From Thamnidium elegans (Eukaryota > Mucoromycota > Mucoromycetes > Mucorales > Mucoraceae): a DNA stretch of 64,000 nucleotides. The stretch covers positions 372,001 to 436,000 of the forward strand of contig JAIXMG010000030.1 in assembly GCA_025201345.1 (NCBI GenBank), written 5' to 3'. The translations under genes and the position numbers were made by a program. How positions within the stretch are numbered: the stretch's first letter is position 1; each line of letters starts with the position of its first letter. This document shows positions 1-11,008 of this stretch, one piece after another. A model generated the notes under the pieces. It made no database searches, was not told the DNA's origin, and saw only the letters and a list, made by a program, of their open reading frames with translations.

Positions 1-2192
1 ACACGTACTCATATTGTTGTACTTGGCAGTGATAATACTTTACGGTAATTCTTTTTATTTTTTTCATTATTTGTACTTACACTAAACACCTCTTCCCCCC
101 CTTTTTTTTATATGTGTGCGCAGTATGTTTGACATCAGTAAAGATATTGATGAACCAGAACAAGTATTTGATTTATCACCAATTTCCACCCAAAAACCAG
201 TTACAACAACAACAACACGCGGTGGATTTTCTTTTGACGATGATGATCATAACGGAGAAGAAGACGCTGTAACATTTTCAGTTGGTGGTACCAGTCAAGA
301 CCAAAGTGGCTGGGAGCCATTTACCATCTTTTACGGACTTCGTAACGGTCACTTGTACTCCATATGTCCTGTCATCCCTTTCAAATCGACTATTCGTCGT
401 AATCATCTCGAAACACTTTCTTGTCTCTCTCGTGTTAAATACGAACAATCCAAGAATACCAACAAACCTCTTTCCATGTTGTTTAAACTTCACAGTGATT
501 GGATCCATTATTTATTTGAGTCCGCTAGAATTGCGCAAAACTTGGTTAACGATGCATTGACCGTAACCAGTTCAAAGGATCATATGCCTTATGCTGTCAA
601 AAGACAAGGCCCCTTCTTGATCAATCATGCTGTCTCTCTTACAAATGGAATTCAAGTCACGGATATCTTGTACGTTACTGTGGATGTGATCAATATGGTT
701 GCTTTGGCTCTGAATAATGGAACTGTACAGAATTATATTATTGGAAGTGAAATTGATGCTCAGTGGCAATTACCTGTTACAAACACTCAACACGCCTGGG
801 AAAAGGAGGTAACGAACAAACAAAAAAAAAAAAGATCATATAATTTACATATACTGATGTATCACTTTCATCAAAGTTGGCCTTGTTGTTATCAGACTCG
901 GATTTCCTTCCTAGAGCTTCATTATATGAAACAATCAACCTGAACTCTGGTCACTTACCACCTTTCCAACGCGTCAGTTTAACCCACGACCCATTATACA
1001 ACGACACTTACTACGCATACCATGCCGGTGGCGTTCACGTCATCTCTACCAACCAATGGATCCAACAACTTGTTAAACTCAACCAAAATATTGAAAACGG
1101 AGTCCAATCCGAACAAGGCATTTCAGATTGGTTAAATCAAAAGCAAACGTCCAAAGTTAGATTACTTGTCAACTCATCACCATTTAAAGATGGATTTGTA
1201 CCTATTGTCGGTTTGGTTTTGATTACTGATATTTATTTATCTTATTCATTACTTTGTTTAACTGATGATTACCGTTTAGTTCCTCGAGATTTAAGTATGC
1301 GTCGTGAATTAAGTAAGAATGACGGATCTGAAAAGGAAGCCATTCGACAACAATTAAAATCCGTTGCAGGAGATTCCGAAACCGGTTATCAGCCTCTTTT
1401 ATCATTACCTGCATTCCAAATGTCAACTCAACTTGATAATTTACCAAAGCAACCCAAGATTGTCGTCCCTGCTAATATGGGTGGATCTAAAGAACTTGTG
1501 ATTACAGACGAATCTCTTTTATTCTTTTCTAAATCATCTGAACAATTCCGTAACGAAACCTTTGAACTCAAGAAGGCCGCTATTACAATCGATAAGCGTT
1601 TAACCATGCAACAAAAGGAATTTGAAAGACAGGTTTCTACTTTAAGAGATTTATATGATCGTTTACAACTTGTTAAATCAAATGATGCTAAGGCTGCACA
1701 AGAAAAGAAATTAAAGGAACTTCATCAAACACATGCTAAATTACGTTTAAGAATTGATGAACAGTTACATAAATTAATGAATACCTATCAACCTGATTTA
1801 TCTAATGAAGAAAAGGAATGGGTAAACAGGTTAGAAGATCTTTCTAAGCAAATTGATGGTGATTCTGGTTATGTTGCTCGTATTGAACAGGTAAAAAAAA
1901 AGAAGAAGATATGTGTGTATCTTTAACAGTAACTTATTTTTATTTTTTTAGTTGCGATCTCAATTTAAACAACTTGAAGTCAGTAACGAACCTGTCAAGA
2001 CAATGGCTCACAATATTAACACTACCCAGCTTAACAATGTATTGCGTAGTTTGAACGAACAGTAAGTGTATTTTATCAGTTGGTCTCGTTTTAACCTCAC
2101 TAATTAATCTTCTAATTAATAGGAAATCATCCATCTCTGACTTAGAGCACAGATTCCAAAACCTTCGTACCAAATTACCTGTAACTGCATAA
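1..2192 (+). CDS. NUP82: Nup82/Nup88-type nucleoporin, 3' part (5' end outside window)
   Basis: Exons 1-44, 124-808, 877-1890, 1952-2061 and 2123-2192 join in one frame and end in TAA. The first visible exon already reads as a beta-propeller strand (VVLGSDNTLR), so the gene starts upstream of the window. The N-terminal half is beta-propeller-like with an acidic, low-complexity insert (FDDDDHNGEED). The C-terminal roughly 220 residues are charged heptad-rich coiled coil (QQKEFERQVSTLRDLYDRLQ and further). This propeller plus coiled-coil layout is that of Nup82/Nup88, which in the family anchors the cytoplasmic-face mRNA export platform of the nuclear pore. The acceptor at 876 was chosen over TCAG at 895 because only the former keeps frame. 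It is convergent with the arb1-like gene, about 108 bp apart. Family assignment is by overall resemblance. Confidence 0.72.
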
Positions 2193-2300
2193 ACCCCCCT
2201 CCCTTTTTTTTTCACATATATATTCCTTTTTACTTTTTTTCGCGCAAATACTTCTAAATAAAAGAGGGTTTGCTTCACAATTTTTTTTTATTTTATTTAT

Positions 2301-3727
2301 TTAAAAATCATAATCTTCTTCTTGTAAACAATCATCTTCCATGAAAAAGGTAGGCATAATACGGGTAGCGCCTTCCAAATACCAATCGCCATTACTTAAT
2401 TTACAGAAGGTGGCTCTAGCCACCATACCAACCATTAAGAAATCGACAATTTTCTTTTCTAAAAAGATATCATATGTTTCATTAGGGACGTCGATATTTT
2501 CAAACGTAACATTGACAAGATCCTCTTGACCCAACGATTCAGAATAAGATGCGATATCAGCAACTCTAGAAAACACCCATTCTTTGGTTTCAACCAAATG
2601 AACATTATCAGGATCCTTAATATGAGCCTGTACAATCTTTTTGGTATCATCCGAGTTAGTACCAATGGTTTCGACCACAAAGTCGACAAATTGTTTTTGA
2701 ATTTTCATTGTAGATTCTGTCATCCAAGAGGTATCCATTTCTGCCTGCAAATCACCAAAAAAGACAGCGCATGCCTTATTATAACTACCAGGCAAATATC
2801 CACTGACTCTTTTACATTTCGGTAATTGAATTTTAGCTTCTGCAATGATGGACCTTGCTTTAGCAATGTCTTCTTTATACTCTGGACACACGTTTCTAAT
2901 TTCAAGGTATCTTAAAAACGAATCAATCAATACAGGCGCATCGGTAAAATCCTGTAAAGAGATAAATCTACTTTCGCGAATAAAGGTATTACTAAAATAG
3001 ACTTGAGCTACCTCTGAAAAGTTGACTTCGACACCTTCTTCTAGTTCATCAGGAACTGTATCAATAGCTGTCTTGGCTGCTTCGAAATCAATTTCGGCAT
3101 CAGGATCATCAGGTGCGTCGGCGCCGGTAGCGCGACCCAAGAACATGTTGGGTCCGGTATTGATACCACCGAATTTAAGGTAGTTGTCGAACATGGCTTT
3201 CTTTTCTTCTGAGAACCTGTGATTTTTACGGTACTTCCAAATTGCGTACTCGACGCGTTGGGAAAGAGGTTTCTCACTAGTAGTAATTAAAGAGTGTAAA
3301 TAAGTCCGGGTATAAAGGTTTGATAAGTAACTTACGGATCGAAAGGATCTTCGATAACATCTTCTGAATGTTTTTCAACATAATCATCTGGAATTTCAGT
3401 TCCTGCTTCAGGTAAATTAGCTGTCTTTGCCTTCTTCTTTTTCTTCTTCTTCTTTTCTTTATCTGCATCTGTCTTTTCCATTTGCTTTAAACCGACCGGT
3501 GTAGATAACTGCGCTGGCAGTGTTTCAATTTCTTGTTCCTTTTGTTCGCCGTCAAAGGTCTCGGTATGAATGATTTCAACGTCATCGTCTGCAATGTGTG
3601 TACGATTGAGGTAATCCTCACTAGAAAAATATGTTAGCTACGCGTTATTTTCTTTCTTTCTTTCTTTCTTTCTTTATCAAGGCACTTGCATTATTTGCTC
3701 TCTTTGTTCTTTTGAACTATCTCCCAT
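2301..3727 (-). CDS. arb1: Arb1-like Argonaute siRNA chaperone subunit
   Basis: Exons (minus strand) 3686-3727, 3336-3637 and 2301-3276 give 439 aa. The N-terminal third is acidic and lysine-rich with a poly-Lys tract. The remainder starts with a conserved block (AIWKYRKNHRF, then YLKFGGINTGPNMFLGR) that I recognise as the Arb1 family signature. In fission yeast Arb1 is part of the ARC complex, which holds duplex siRNA on Ago1 before heterochromatin targeting, so a nuclear or cytosolic RNAi role is likely here. The first intron is short (about 48 nt) and contains a CTTT microsatellite. Its acceptor (3638/3639) was picked because the more obvious TAG just downstream would create a stop. The gene is divergent from the acyl-CoA-synthetase-like gene, with about 167 bp between start codons. 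Confidence 0.78.
3651..3675. repeat. (CTTT)n microsatellite
   Basis: About six copies of the tetranucleotide lie inside the first intron of the Arb1-like gene. Confidence 0.95.
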
Positions 3728-3894
3728 TTTTGATAAACGAAGAAAGTGTCAAAAAAAAAACCAATCAAAAGTCACTTTATATTTTTAAAGGAGTTTAAAC
3801 AGATAACTTTTTTAAGCGTTTAAAAAATACACGCTACCCCCCTCACTCTCTCTTTTTTTCTCTCCCCCCCCCCTTTTTGTTTATCAACGAAAAA

Positions 3895-5697
3895 ATGAGT
3901 TTCGAATTAGATACTTTAAGTTACACTTTACTAAGCACAATAGTTGGAGCAGCAGCTTTATTATCAGTTCGTAACTCCAAGACACCCGATATTCACCCAC
4001 TCTTACTCAACACGCAATCAGATGTTTCTCGACTCCGTCATCCAGAAGAAAGTGCGATTTACCGCTCCCGCATGTACCCAATGGGTACTCCTCTTTGCTC
4101 AACATTTGATAGAGCTATTCGTACTTTACCTGAGTTGTATAAAACAAGCGGTCTTGAAAAGCATACTTCTTCAGAGTTCTTGAGTCAAGGAAATGGATAT
4201 GTAAGTTTATTTATGCCTATTTAAGAAAAAAAAAAAAAAAAAAAAAAGAGATAATCTAATTGTTTATTTCCGTGTGTAGGCTAGCTATGGTAAGATATAT
4301 TTTTGTATATATTGTACATAAAAATGTTATTAAAAAATATGATTAGATTCTATCAATAAGAGACTTGGTCCTGTATACCAAGGTCTTCGTGCTGTTGCTG
4401 GTTTAGTACCTCAATCAGGAAACGAAAATTCATTTGTCGGTATCTACTCTACAAACTCTCTTTGTAAGTAGTTCTTCCGAAAAAATATATATATATATTA
4501 CCTTATATTAACTATATAAACCTCCTTTTCTAGATACTGTTCTCACTGAAATTGGTAAGTTTATAAATACGTATACGACAATAAAGAACTCAACGCTGAC
4601 ATACAATCTTAAAAAGCATGTCATAGCAACGGTCTTGTTACTGTTCCTATCTCATCTTATGCATCTTCCACCCACGCATCGCACGTTATTCAAAAGACCG
4701 GTCTCAGATTACTAATTGCTCAATCTGAATCGGTCAGCCGAGTTTTATCCCTTGCCAAGGGTACGACATTAAAGCATCTTATTGTTATTGGTCAAATTAG
4801 TCCTGAACATAAAAAGCAAGCGGATGTTGCTGGTATTGAATTAATGACTTTTGAAGAGGTTGAAGCAAAAGGAAAGACAGAGACTTTTGAAGCTGTTCAA
4901 GTGGGTAAGTTTAAAACATATAACTGAGAGAGATGATATTCTATGTAAAAAGTAAACTAAACTTGCCGTTGTGTAGTTTCTAATGATATGGCTAGTATCT
5001 TTTTCAGTTCTTCTACTGAAAAGGAATCCAAAAATGGTGTTGTGTTAACTCACAAGGTAAAAGAAAAAAAAAGGGGAGGGGGGGACTATTTTTTACAATT
5101 GAAATCAAAATACTAAACTTCTTATAGAACTTATTATCAAATATTTGTAAGCAACAAATGTATATTTTTCAAGTGTATTTTTATTAATACAAATCATATT
5201 TTAGCTTCTTACATTTTAGTTGTCCCTCCTCAACAAAGAATGACTACCAATGATCGATTAATGTTAAATTTACCCATCGGTAAAATTTACTAAAAATTAT
5301 GCAAAATAATAATAATAATAATACTAACATCTCTCCCTCTGCAGATAACGTTTTCGGTCACACTTTAATGGCCGTGGTTACCTTATTAGGCGGTTCAATT
5401 GCATTTGCACCTGAAGTCAACGACACGGATACAATCGATGTCTCTACTTCATTATCCGTTATTGCTAAAGAAAAACCCACCATTCTTGCCAGCGGTTCAG
5501 GATTCTTAAACCAAGTGAAACAATTAATTGATTCCAGATATGGACAATCATTCTTGTTTAAGCGTGGATACACTATTAAAAAAGAGTATCTTGATGAAAG
5601 TAGATTAGTAAATGATTGCAAGTATGATATGTTGGTATTTAGAGATATTAGACAATCTTTGTTTGGTGGTAACTTGAGATTAATTTGTATTGATAAC

Positions 5698-5756
<59 letters not shown>

Positions 5757-6191
5757 ATACATCTGATTGATTTTTTTTTCTAACTCTTTTTTTTTAAAAA
5801 AAAAACAGATGATATGACCGATGCTACACTCGCTACCTTTTTAAGAATTGTACTTAGCACTCAAGTACTTCAAACTTTCAATTTACCAGAAACAAGTGCC
5901 TCTGTTACTGTATCCATGTTTTACGACTACAACGCAGTACCTGAAGCTAAGGGTGCACCTTTACCTTGTAACGAAATCAAGTTAATTGATGTTGCCGAAC
6001 GTTCATTAACATGTGAAGATAAACCCAATCCACGTGGTGAGATTTGGGTTCGTGGTAATAACGTATTTAAAGGATATTATAAGGATAATGCGGCTACTAC
6101 TGAAGTACTTGATGCAGATGGTTGGTTTATGACTGGTTATCTTGGTGAAATTTTACCTAATGGTACTTTAAAGGTTATTGGTAGAAAATAA
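3895..6191 (+). CDS. Acyl-CoA synthetase-like protein with degraded catalytic motifs
   Basis: Ten exons (3895-4200, 4280-4289, 4347-4463, 4534-4554, 4617-4904, 4977-5056, 5128-5146, 5205-5279, 5345-5698, 5809-6191) join without a break to 550 aa. The fold markers of long-chain acyl-CoA synthetases are present: HPEESAIYRSR-type N-terminus, GVVLTHKN after the P-loop, RGEIWVRGNNVFKGYYKD, GWF.TG. Key residues are not. The nucleotide loop, normally TSGTTG-x-PKG, is SSSTEKESK at residues 258-266. The Y-G-x-T-E motif is FNLPETSA. The Asp of GWFHTGD is Tyr534. The protein stops at VIGRK where the hinge motif should lead into the roughly 100-residue lid domain with the catalytic Lys. The frame and all splice sites are intact, so a pseudoenzyme is more likely than simple decay. 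Exon 2 is only 10 nt. It is convergent with the GH47 gene, with 18 bp between them. Confidence 0.8.
5701..5754. repeat. 54-nt uninterrupted A tract
   Basis: The run begins directly after the GT of the ninth intron donor of the acyl-CoA-synthetase-like gene. The same intron ends in T- and A-rich sequence before CAG at 5808. It may be partly an assembly or polymerase-slippage estimate of length. Confidence 0.9.
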
Positions 6192-6209
6192 AGTGTGTAA
6201 TAAAATATT

Positions 6210-8478
6210 TTATTTTGAAAAATCCATTGGACGTCTTAAAAGTGGATGGGCTTCAGTATTAAATACAAACTTGTCAAGTGAGATAAGGTCTGGTGGACTA
6301 AATAATAAATAAAGATACTTGAATGTCTCTGCAAATAAGAATCTAATAAAAATTGGGTCATTAAAAAATAAAACTCTCTTGTTCAAAACAAATAACACTT
6401 ACGTTTCCATACTGTCAATCTGGTTCGACGTAGTATCCATTTTACTTAGCCGTACATTCTTTACAGAAGCATACGCACTCTTAGTTTTACAATAGGTTTC
6501 AATTCCTTGATAAATCAACCATCCATACTCTTGATACACTGGATCTCCTGTCATTCTATACATGACAAACAGACTTTCTATGGTCTCTGGTCTTAACAAG
6601 TACCTAGTATCATAAATGACCGAACCATCTGGTGTCTCCGGTACATCTTCCAACACTCTACTAAATTTTTGTATGGGTTCTTGTTTCTTTGGTGGCGGCG
6701 AGGGTGGTGTAGCTACATGTCTATTCCTCCAATTTTTCCAGCTTCTAGCGTTGACCAATTCTTCTTCTGATTTACCGTATGTCATGGCATTATACGGTAC
6801 AGAGTCTTTTCCGACACTCCATATCTCGGGTGATAAATGTGTATTGGAAGATCTGTACATATGTACGCAGGTCTCTAAAAGGCCTTTGGCTACTTTCATA
6901 TCATCTGGTCGATTAAATATCTTGGATCCAATAGCAAGCATACCCGGAACAAAACAAGTCTACACCACACAAAAAAAAAAAAATTACAAACGGAATATTT
7001 GATGTTGTATGTTTTTCTCTTTTACCAAGTGATCCATTGCATTTGTTTTTAATTTTCGATCTGCGTCGTAAGGGGTAAGGTACAGAAATTTAGCTCCAGG
7101 TAATTGAACCAACATATGAGACTTCATACTATCAATAGATTGCTCATCTAAAATACACCCGGGTCAATTATAACTGTATTTTTTTTTTTGCTGGTTAATA
7201 TATATGCTTACACATTCTACCGAATTGTGGTACAGTGCCATCCACTAACAAATATTGTTTTAAAAAGTACTATTTATAGTCAAAAAAAAAAGCCGTTAAC
7301 TTTAAACCTTTCTCTAAAACGGAATGCTTTTACCTCGTATGCACTATCTCCCATAGCGCCAAAACTTATTACAGCTAAAGACACACACACACAAAACATG
7401 TTAAAAAAGACGTTACTGTCAATATAAAAGTAAAATACTTTACAGTTCTTAAAGTATCCATCTGCAATATTTATATCAGAAGGATAAAGTCCAGGTACAG
7501 TTACACCTTGACTATAATCTGCCGAATCAATAAAATCCATAATAACTTGCGCCTAGAGAAATCATTTTAGCAACTTTTCCTTGAGCATTTCAAAAAAAAA
7601 GGAAAAAAAAAGCACCTATTTTTACCTTTTCTGCAAAAATTGGATTACCGGTGTGATACGACAAGGTAATAAATTCCAATTGAATTGTAGCTGCATCAGC
7701 CAAATAAGTAGTATTTGTCTTTGATACCTTTCTATAAACAAAAAACAGAAACACTCATTAAAATTCATACACACACACACATACATACATATATATATAT
7801 ATATATATCTTTCTTTTTTTTTTACGTTAAAGGATTAAAATGATAATAAGGTAATCCAAACGCAGTTTCAAAAGCAGGTAACAAAGCCAAACCAATTTCC
7901 TCTGCCTTATCCAACAAGATATGTTTCCTTGGATGATCCGATAATTCAAAGGCACTAAGTAACCCACCCAAATATCGAATAATCGTTTCAAACACACTCA
8001 TCTGTTCATCAGGTTTAACCTTAATCTTTTGTATCAAAGGTAACAATTCATCAATATCCAATTCCATAATCAACATGGTTCCGATACTATCTACCAGTGT
8101 AGCTCCTAACCCACCAAACGGGTTATTCGATTTGTTCGAAAGTGGTTTCAATTCATCTGCACCTAACGCGTAAGTCTTGTATCCATTCCAACCGTATAAA
8201 AAAGATTGCTTGATGGATTCTCTTCTTTCTTCACGTACATCTCTTTCTTCAGTGGTTTCTTTTGCTATTATGTCTTGTTGAATCTTTGGTAGTCTAGAAA
8301 CATAGTTGTGGAGACCGTATAATCGATTGCTTTCTTCCGTTAGAACTACGTTAGGGTTTATATCTGAGGGTTCTATTGGTAGAAATAAACATGTTGTATA
8401 GAAGATGATACTGACAGTTAAAACAAGCCCTATGTAACGCCAACGATGTGGTAATTTCGTTAATGCATTTTTAATCAT
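6210..8478 (-). CDS. GH47 class I alpha-1,2-mannosidase (type II membrane)
   Basis: Eight exons (7826-8478, 7626-7731, 7444-7552, 7334-7374, 7212-7269, 7026-7147, 6403-6959, 6210-6342) give 592 aa. A cytosolic basic stretch is followed by one hydrophobic segment at about residues 14-33, a signal anchor placing the enzyme in the ER or Golgi lumen. GH47 blocks appear in order: [86 protein letters not shown], then the C-terminal FNTEAHP, whose Thr578 corresponds to the family's calcium ligand. In the family the enzyme trims Man9 glycans. A proline-rich insert ([10 protein letters not shown]) sits in the fourth quarter. One exon is only 41 nt. Confidence 0.93.
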
Positions 8479-9106
8479 TTTTTCTTAGTGAAAAGAAGAA
8501 GATGAAAAGGAACTAAACTAAAAAAAAAAAAAGATATGCTTTTCAATAGTCGGGTATTCAACGTACAGGCCCCTCTTTTTTCTTTTGCAAGAAAGTGGGT
8601 TTCAGGCATTTTTTTTTTGAAAGGGTAAACATAAACATTACCCCTGGTTTTTTTTGGCAACGTTCATTGTTACATGTACTTATTTGTTGACACATTCCTT
8701 TCCAAAAAAAGAAAGTTAATTTTTAAGGTATTCCTATACACAACTGTTTAAAAAAGGCACTGTATTTTTATTTTATTTTTGCAGTGATTTTTTGCTTGTT
8801 TCAAAGACTGATGTACTAATAGCCAATATCAATCATTTTGACTTTTTGCTTTTATCAAATACGTAATTTGAGGCTACGACAGGTTTTTATCGAAAGCGCT
8901 AATTGAGAAGTTAAAAAATGCAAGATATTTTCAAAGACAGAGTGTGTATCTAGAAATAGGAATTTTTAAAACTTGCCGAATTTTCCAGAAATCGTTTCTA
9001 ATCGGTGCATAAGCCAAAAATTATTCACCGACGCTTATTAAAAAGAAAATTTTTTCTCCCAAAGTTTTTTTTTTTTTATCTTTTTACCCACTCTAAAAAA
9101 AAAAAA
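8479..9106. other. Intergenic region between divergent genes
   Basis: This is the shared upstream region of the GH47 gene (minus) and the small secreted peptide gene (plus). It is AT-rich with several A/T homopolymers and long T runs just before the plus-strand start. I see no coding signal. Confidence 0.6.
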
Positions 9107-9307
9107 ATGCGATATCTATTACTACTTTTATTCGTTATTGCCGTAACATGTGCTGCTCCATTGGAAAAACCTACCATACCCTACCGAATTTCTGCTAATC
9201 CTGAACGGCTTCTCTCACCTGAAAACCAAGCAAAGTCTCTTCACAATATGGAAATCAAAGAACAGTTTATTCGGTTAGAAGAAGATCCTTTTATTAAGAC
9301 CACGTAA
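9107..9307 (+). CDS. Small secreted protein, 66 aa, unknown function
   Basis: This single-exon ORF is preceded by a run of A. The start at 9107 was chosen over an in-frame upstream ATG because it is followed at once by a signal peptide (MRYLLLLLFVIAVTCA, then APLEKP). The mature peptide would be about 48 residues, lacks cysteines, and is rich in Glu, Pro and Ile. I recognise no family. Just downstream (9399-9545) is a decayed copy of the same gene, which supports the reading of this ORF as real. Coding status is inferred from the signal peptide and the duplication. Confidence 0.6.
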   Translation: MRYLLLLLFVIAVTCAAPLEKPTIPYRISANPERLLSPENQAKSLHNMEIKEQFIRLEEDPFIKTT

Positions 9308-9398
9308 ATTGGTCTTTCTTTTTTTTATATATAATAATGTGCAGGCTCTCATTTAATAAATAAAAAAAAAAGCATTTCTTATTTTAAAACAAATCAAT

Positions 9399-9545
9399 AA
9401 GTGGTTGTTATATTTATTTGCTGTAGCAATTGCTGTTCCATAGGAATAAATCTACCCTATCAAATTTCTGCAGAAAACCAAAAACTAACTTATATTCGGT
9501 TAGACTCTTTTAATATAGTAAATAAAAAAAAAAGCATTTTTAAAC
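9399..9545 (+). pseudogene. Decayed tandem copy of the small secreted peptide gene
   Basis: The sequence aligns by eye with 9107-9345. The start codon position is AAG instead of ATG, followed by codons for a hydrophobic stretch (LLYLFAVAIAVP). CCATTGGAAA has become CCATAGGAAT with a stop, AATTTCTGC is shared, TTCGGTTAGA is shared, and the 3' part keeps the AATAAAAAAAAAAGCATTT-like sequence of the parent's 3' UTR. Several indels are present. It cannot encode the peptide. Confidence 0.72.
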
Positions 9546-9692
9546 GATCAACCATACAATGATATAATTTATTTTTTTCAATTGAGAGAGAGAGGAAGGG
9601 GGGAATATTGTGTATTTTTCTAAATAAGTGTATATATAGTGACAAAAAAAGAGGAGAAAGAGAGAGAGAGAGAGTTATTCTACAAGAATAAT

Positions 9693-10944
9693 TTAGTTTC
9701 TCTTACAACCAGAGCGAGTGACCAAATCAGCAGGACATGAAACTTCCTTAAAAGACATGCTTGGGTTATCAGCATTCTTAAACCAGTTGAATCTCCACTT
9801 ACAACCGGCTTGAAGTTGAGAAGGAAGACCATCACACTCAGATGCAGAAGAGATACCACCGTATCTAGCTCCCCAGTTAGAACTAGGTAAATTCCATTGA
9901 GAAGAACAACCATCAAAGATACCAATACCACCACCGGGCATTTGAAGATCGAAATGGTTTTGACCTAAATCACCACCAGTGTTAGTGACTTGAACAACCA
10001 TCTTCTTACCGGTAACAGGTCCAGAAGTGAAAGTAAGCTCGTAACAACCACAACACCAACCAGATTCACTTGATCCAGCAATAGAAGCGGCGGCGAAACC
10101 ATAAGCAAGTCCATCATTGACAGCCCAAGGTTGGTTGTTGTTACACATATATCCTCCTCCACCGTTACAACCACTTTGAGTGTTATCGTCCAAGATGGAA
10201 ATACCGTTCTTGCCACAGGTATCTACGGGGCCAGAGACAGAGGCCTTACCGGGCCAACTACAAGAGGCTTTACAACAATCCCAGTAACGAGTAGTAGAAC
10301 CAGATCCGGATTTACCACCGTTGAGAGGAGCATAATCACTGGAACCACCGTTAGTAGGGGCTGGCTTAGCAGTAGTAGTGGTCTTGGTGGTAGTAACTAC
10401 AGGCTTTTGAGTAGTGGTGACAGGCTTTTGAGTAGTGGTAGTGACAGGCTTTTGAGTAGTGGTAACAGGCTTTTTAGTGGTAGTAATAGGCTTTTGAGTG
10501 GTAGTAATAGGCTTTTGAGTGGTAGTGACAGGCTTTTGAGTAGTGGTAACAGGCTTTTTAGTGGTAGTAACAGGCTTTTGAGTAGTGGCGACAGGCTTGT
10601 TAGTAATATGTTCTGTTTGAAAAAAGAAAAGTTAGTATAAGTTCAACAATAAAGTAGAAAAAAAAAGCGTACCATTGGGAATACATTGAGAGTAATATTC
10701 ATTCCAAGGCTCAGAAACACAAGTAGAACCAGCTTCACAACAAGTAGGTCCATCCCAGTATTTACCTAAAGTAAAAAATTTGCTTTTAGTATATACAATT
10801 TCTTTTTTTTTTTAAAAAAAAAGAAAATATGTTTTTTATATACATACCACCACATTGATAATATTTAGCGCTGCAAGAAGCTTCGACAGCTGTTCCAAGA
10901 GAAATGGCTAAGGCAATAGAGGCAATAGTGAAAGTAGTCTTCAT
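9693..10944 (-). CDS. GH45 endoglucanase with N-terminal CBM1
   Basis: Exons 10848-10944, 10673-10765 and 9693-10612 give 369 aa. A signal peptide (about residues 1-22) is followed by a fungal cellulose-binding CBM1 module ([18 protein letters not shown], about 24-62) and a repetitive Thr/Lys/Pro linker (TTQKPV units, about 63-150). The C-terminal GH45 barrel starts [11 protein letters not shown]. Asp175 (YWDCC) and Asp285 ([10 protein letters not shown]) are 110 residues apart and match the base and acid pair of the family. It is a secreted endo-1,4-glucanase. Mucorales are known to have GH45 enzymes with this CBM1-linker-GH45 order, and a fungal CBM1 on a zygomycete GH45 has been discussed as horizontally acquired. 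A TATA-like box lies about 57 bp upstream. Confidence 0.96.
10370..10600 (-). repeat. Tandem TTQKPV-coding repeats (GH45 linker)
   Basis: About ten imperfect copies of an 18-24 bp unit lie inside the coding sequence, varying between [12 protein letters not shown] and TTQKPI. Unit number is likely to vary between strains. Confidence 0.9.
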
Positions 10945-11000
10945 GTTTAAAATGTAAAGTTTGATACTTTTTTAATTACAATTTCAAAAATGTAGGTCGT

Positions 11001-11008
11001 TTATATAC
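11001..11008 (-). promoter_or_regulatory. TATA-like box of the GH45 gene
   Basis: On the minus strand this reads GTATATAA, about 57 bp upstream of the start codon. It is a positional inference only. Confidence 0.4.

Noticed and set aside
5701..5754. Poly(A) tail of a retrotransposed gene
   Set aside because: The run lies inside an intron of a gene with nine introns, and no target duplication is visible.
5358..5762. Minus-strand ORF over the acyl-CoA-synthetase exon
   Set aside because: Its first part is poly-Phe from the A tract and the rest is antisense to a confirmed exon.
6192..6209. Continuation of the acyl-CoA synthetase into a missing lid exon
   Set aside because: Only 18 bp separate its stop from the convergent GH47 stop, so there is no room for a further exon without overlapping that gene.
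10370..10600. CRISPR-like regular repeats
   Set aside because: They are in-frame protein linker repeats without spacers, in a eukaryote.
10131..10640. Plus-strand ORF rich in RLLSSG repeats
   Set aside because: It is the antisense shadow of the GH45 Thr-Gln-Lys-Pro linker repeats.
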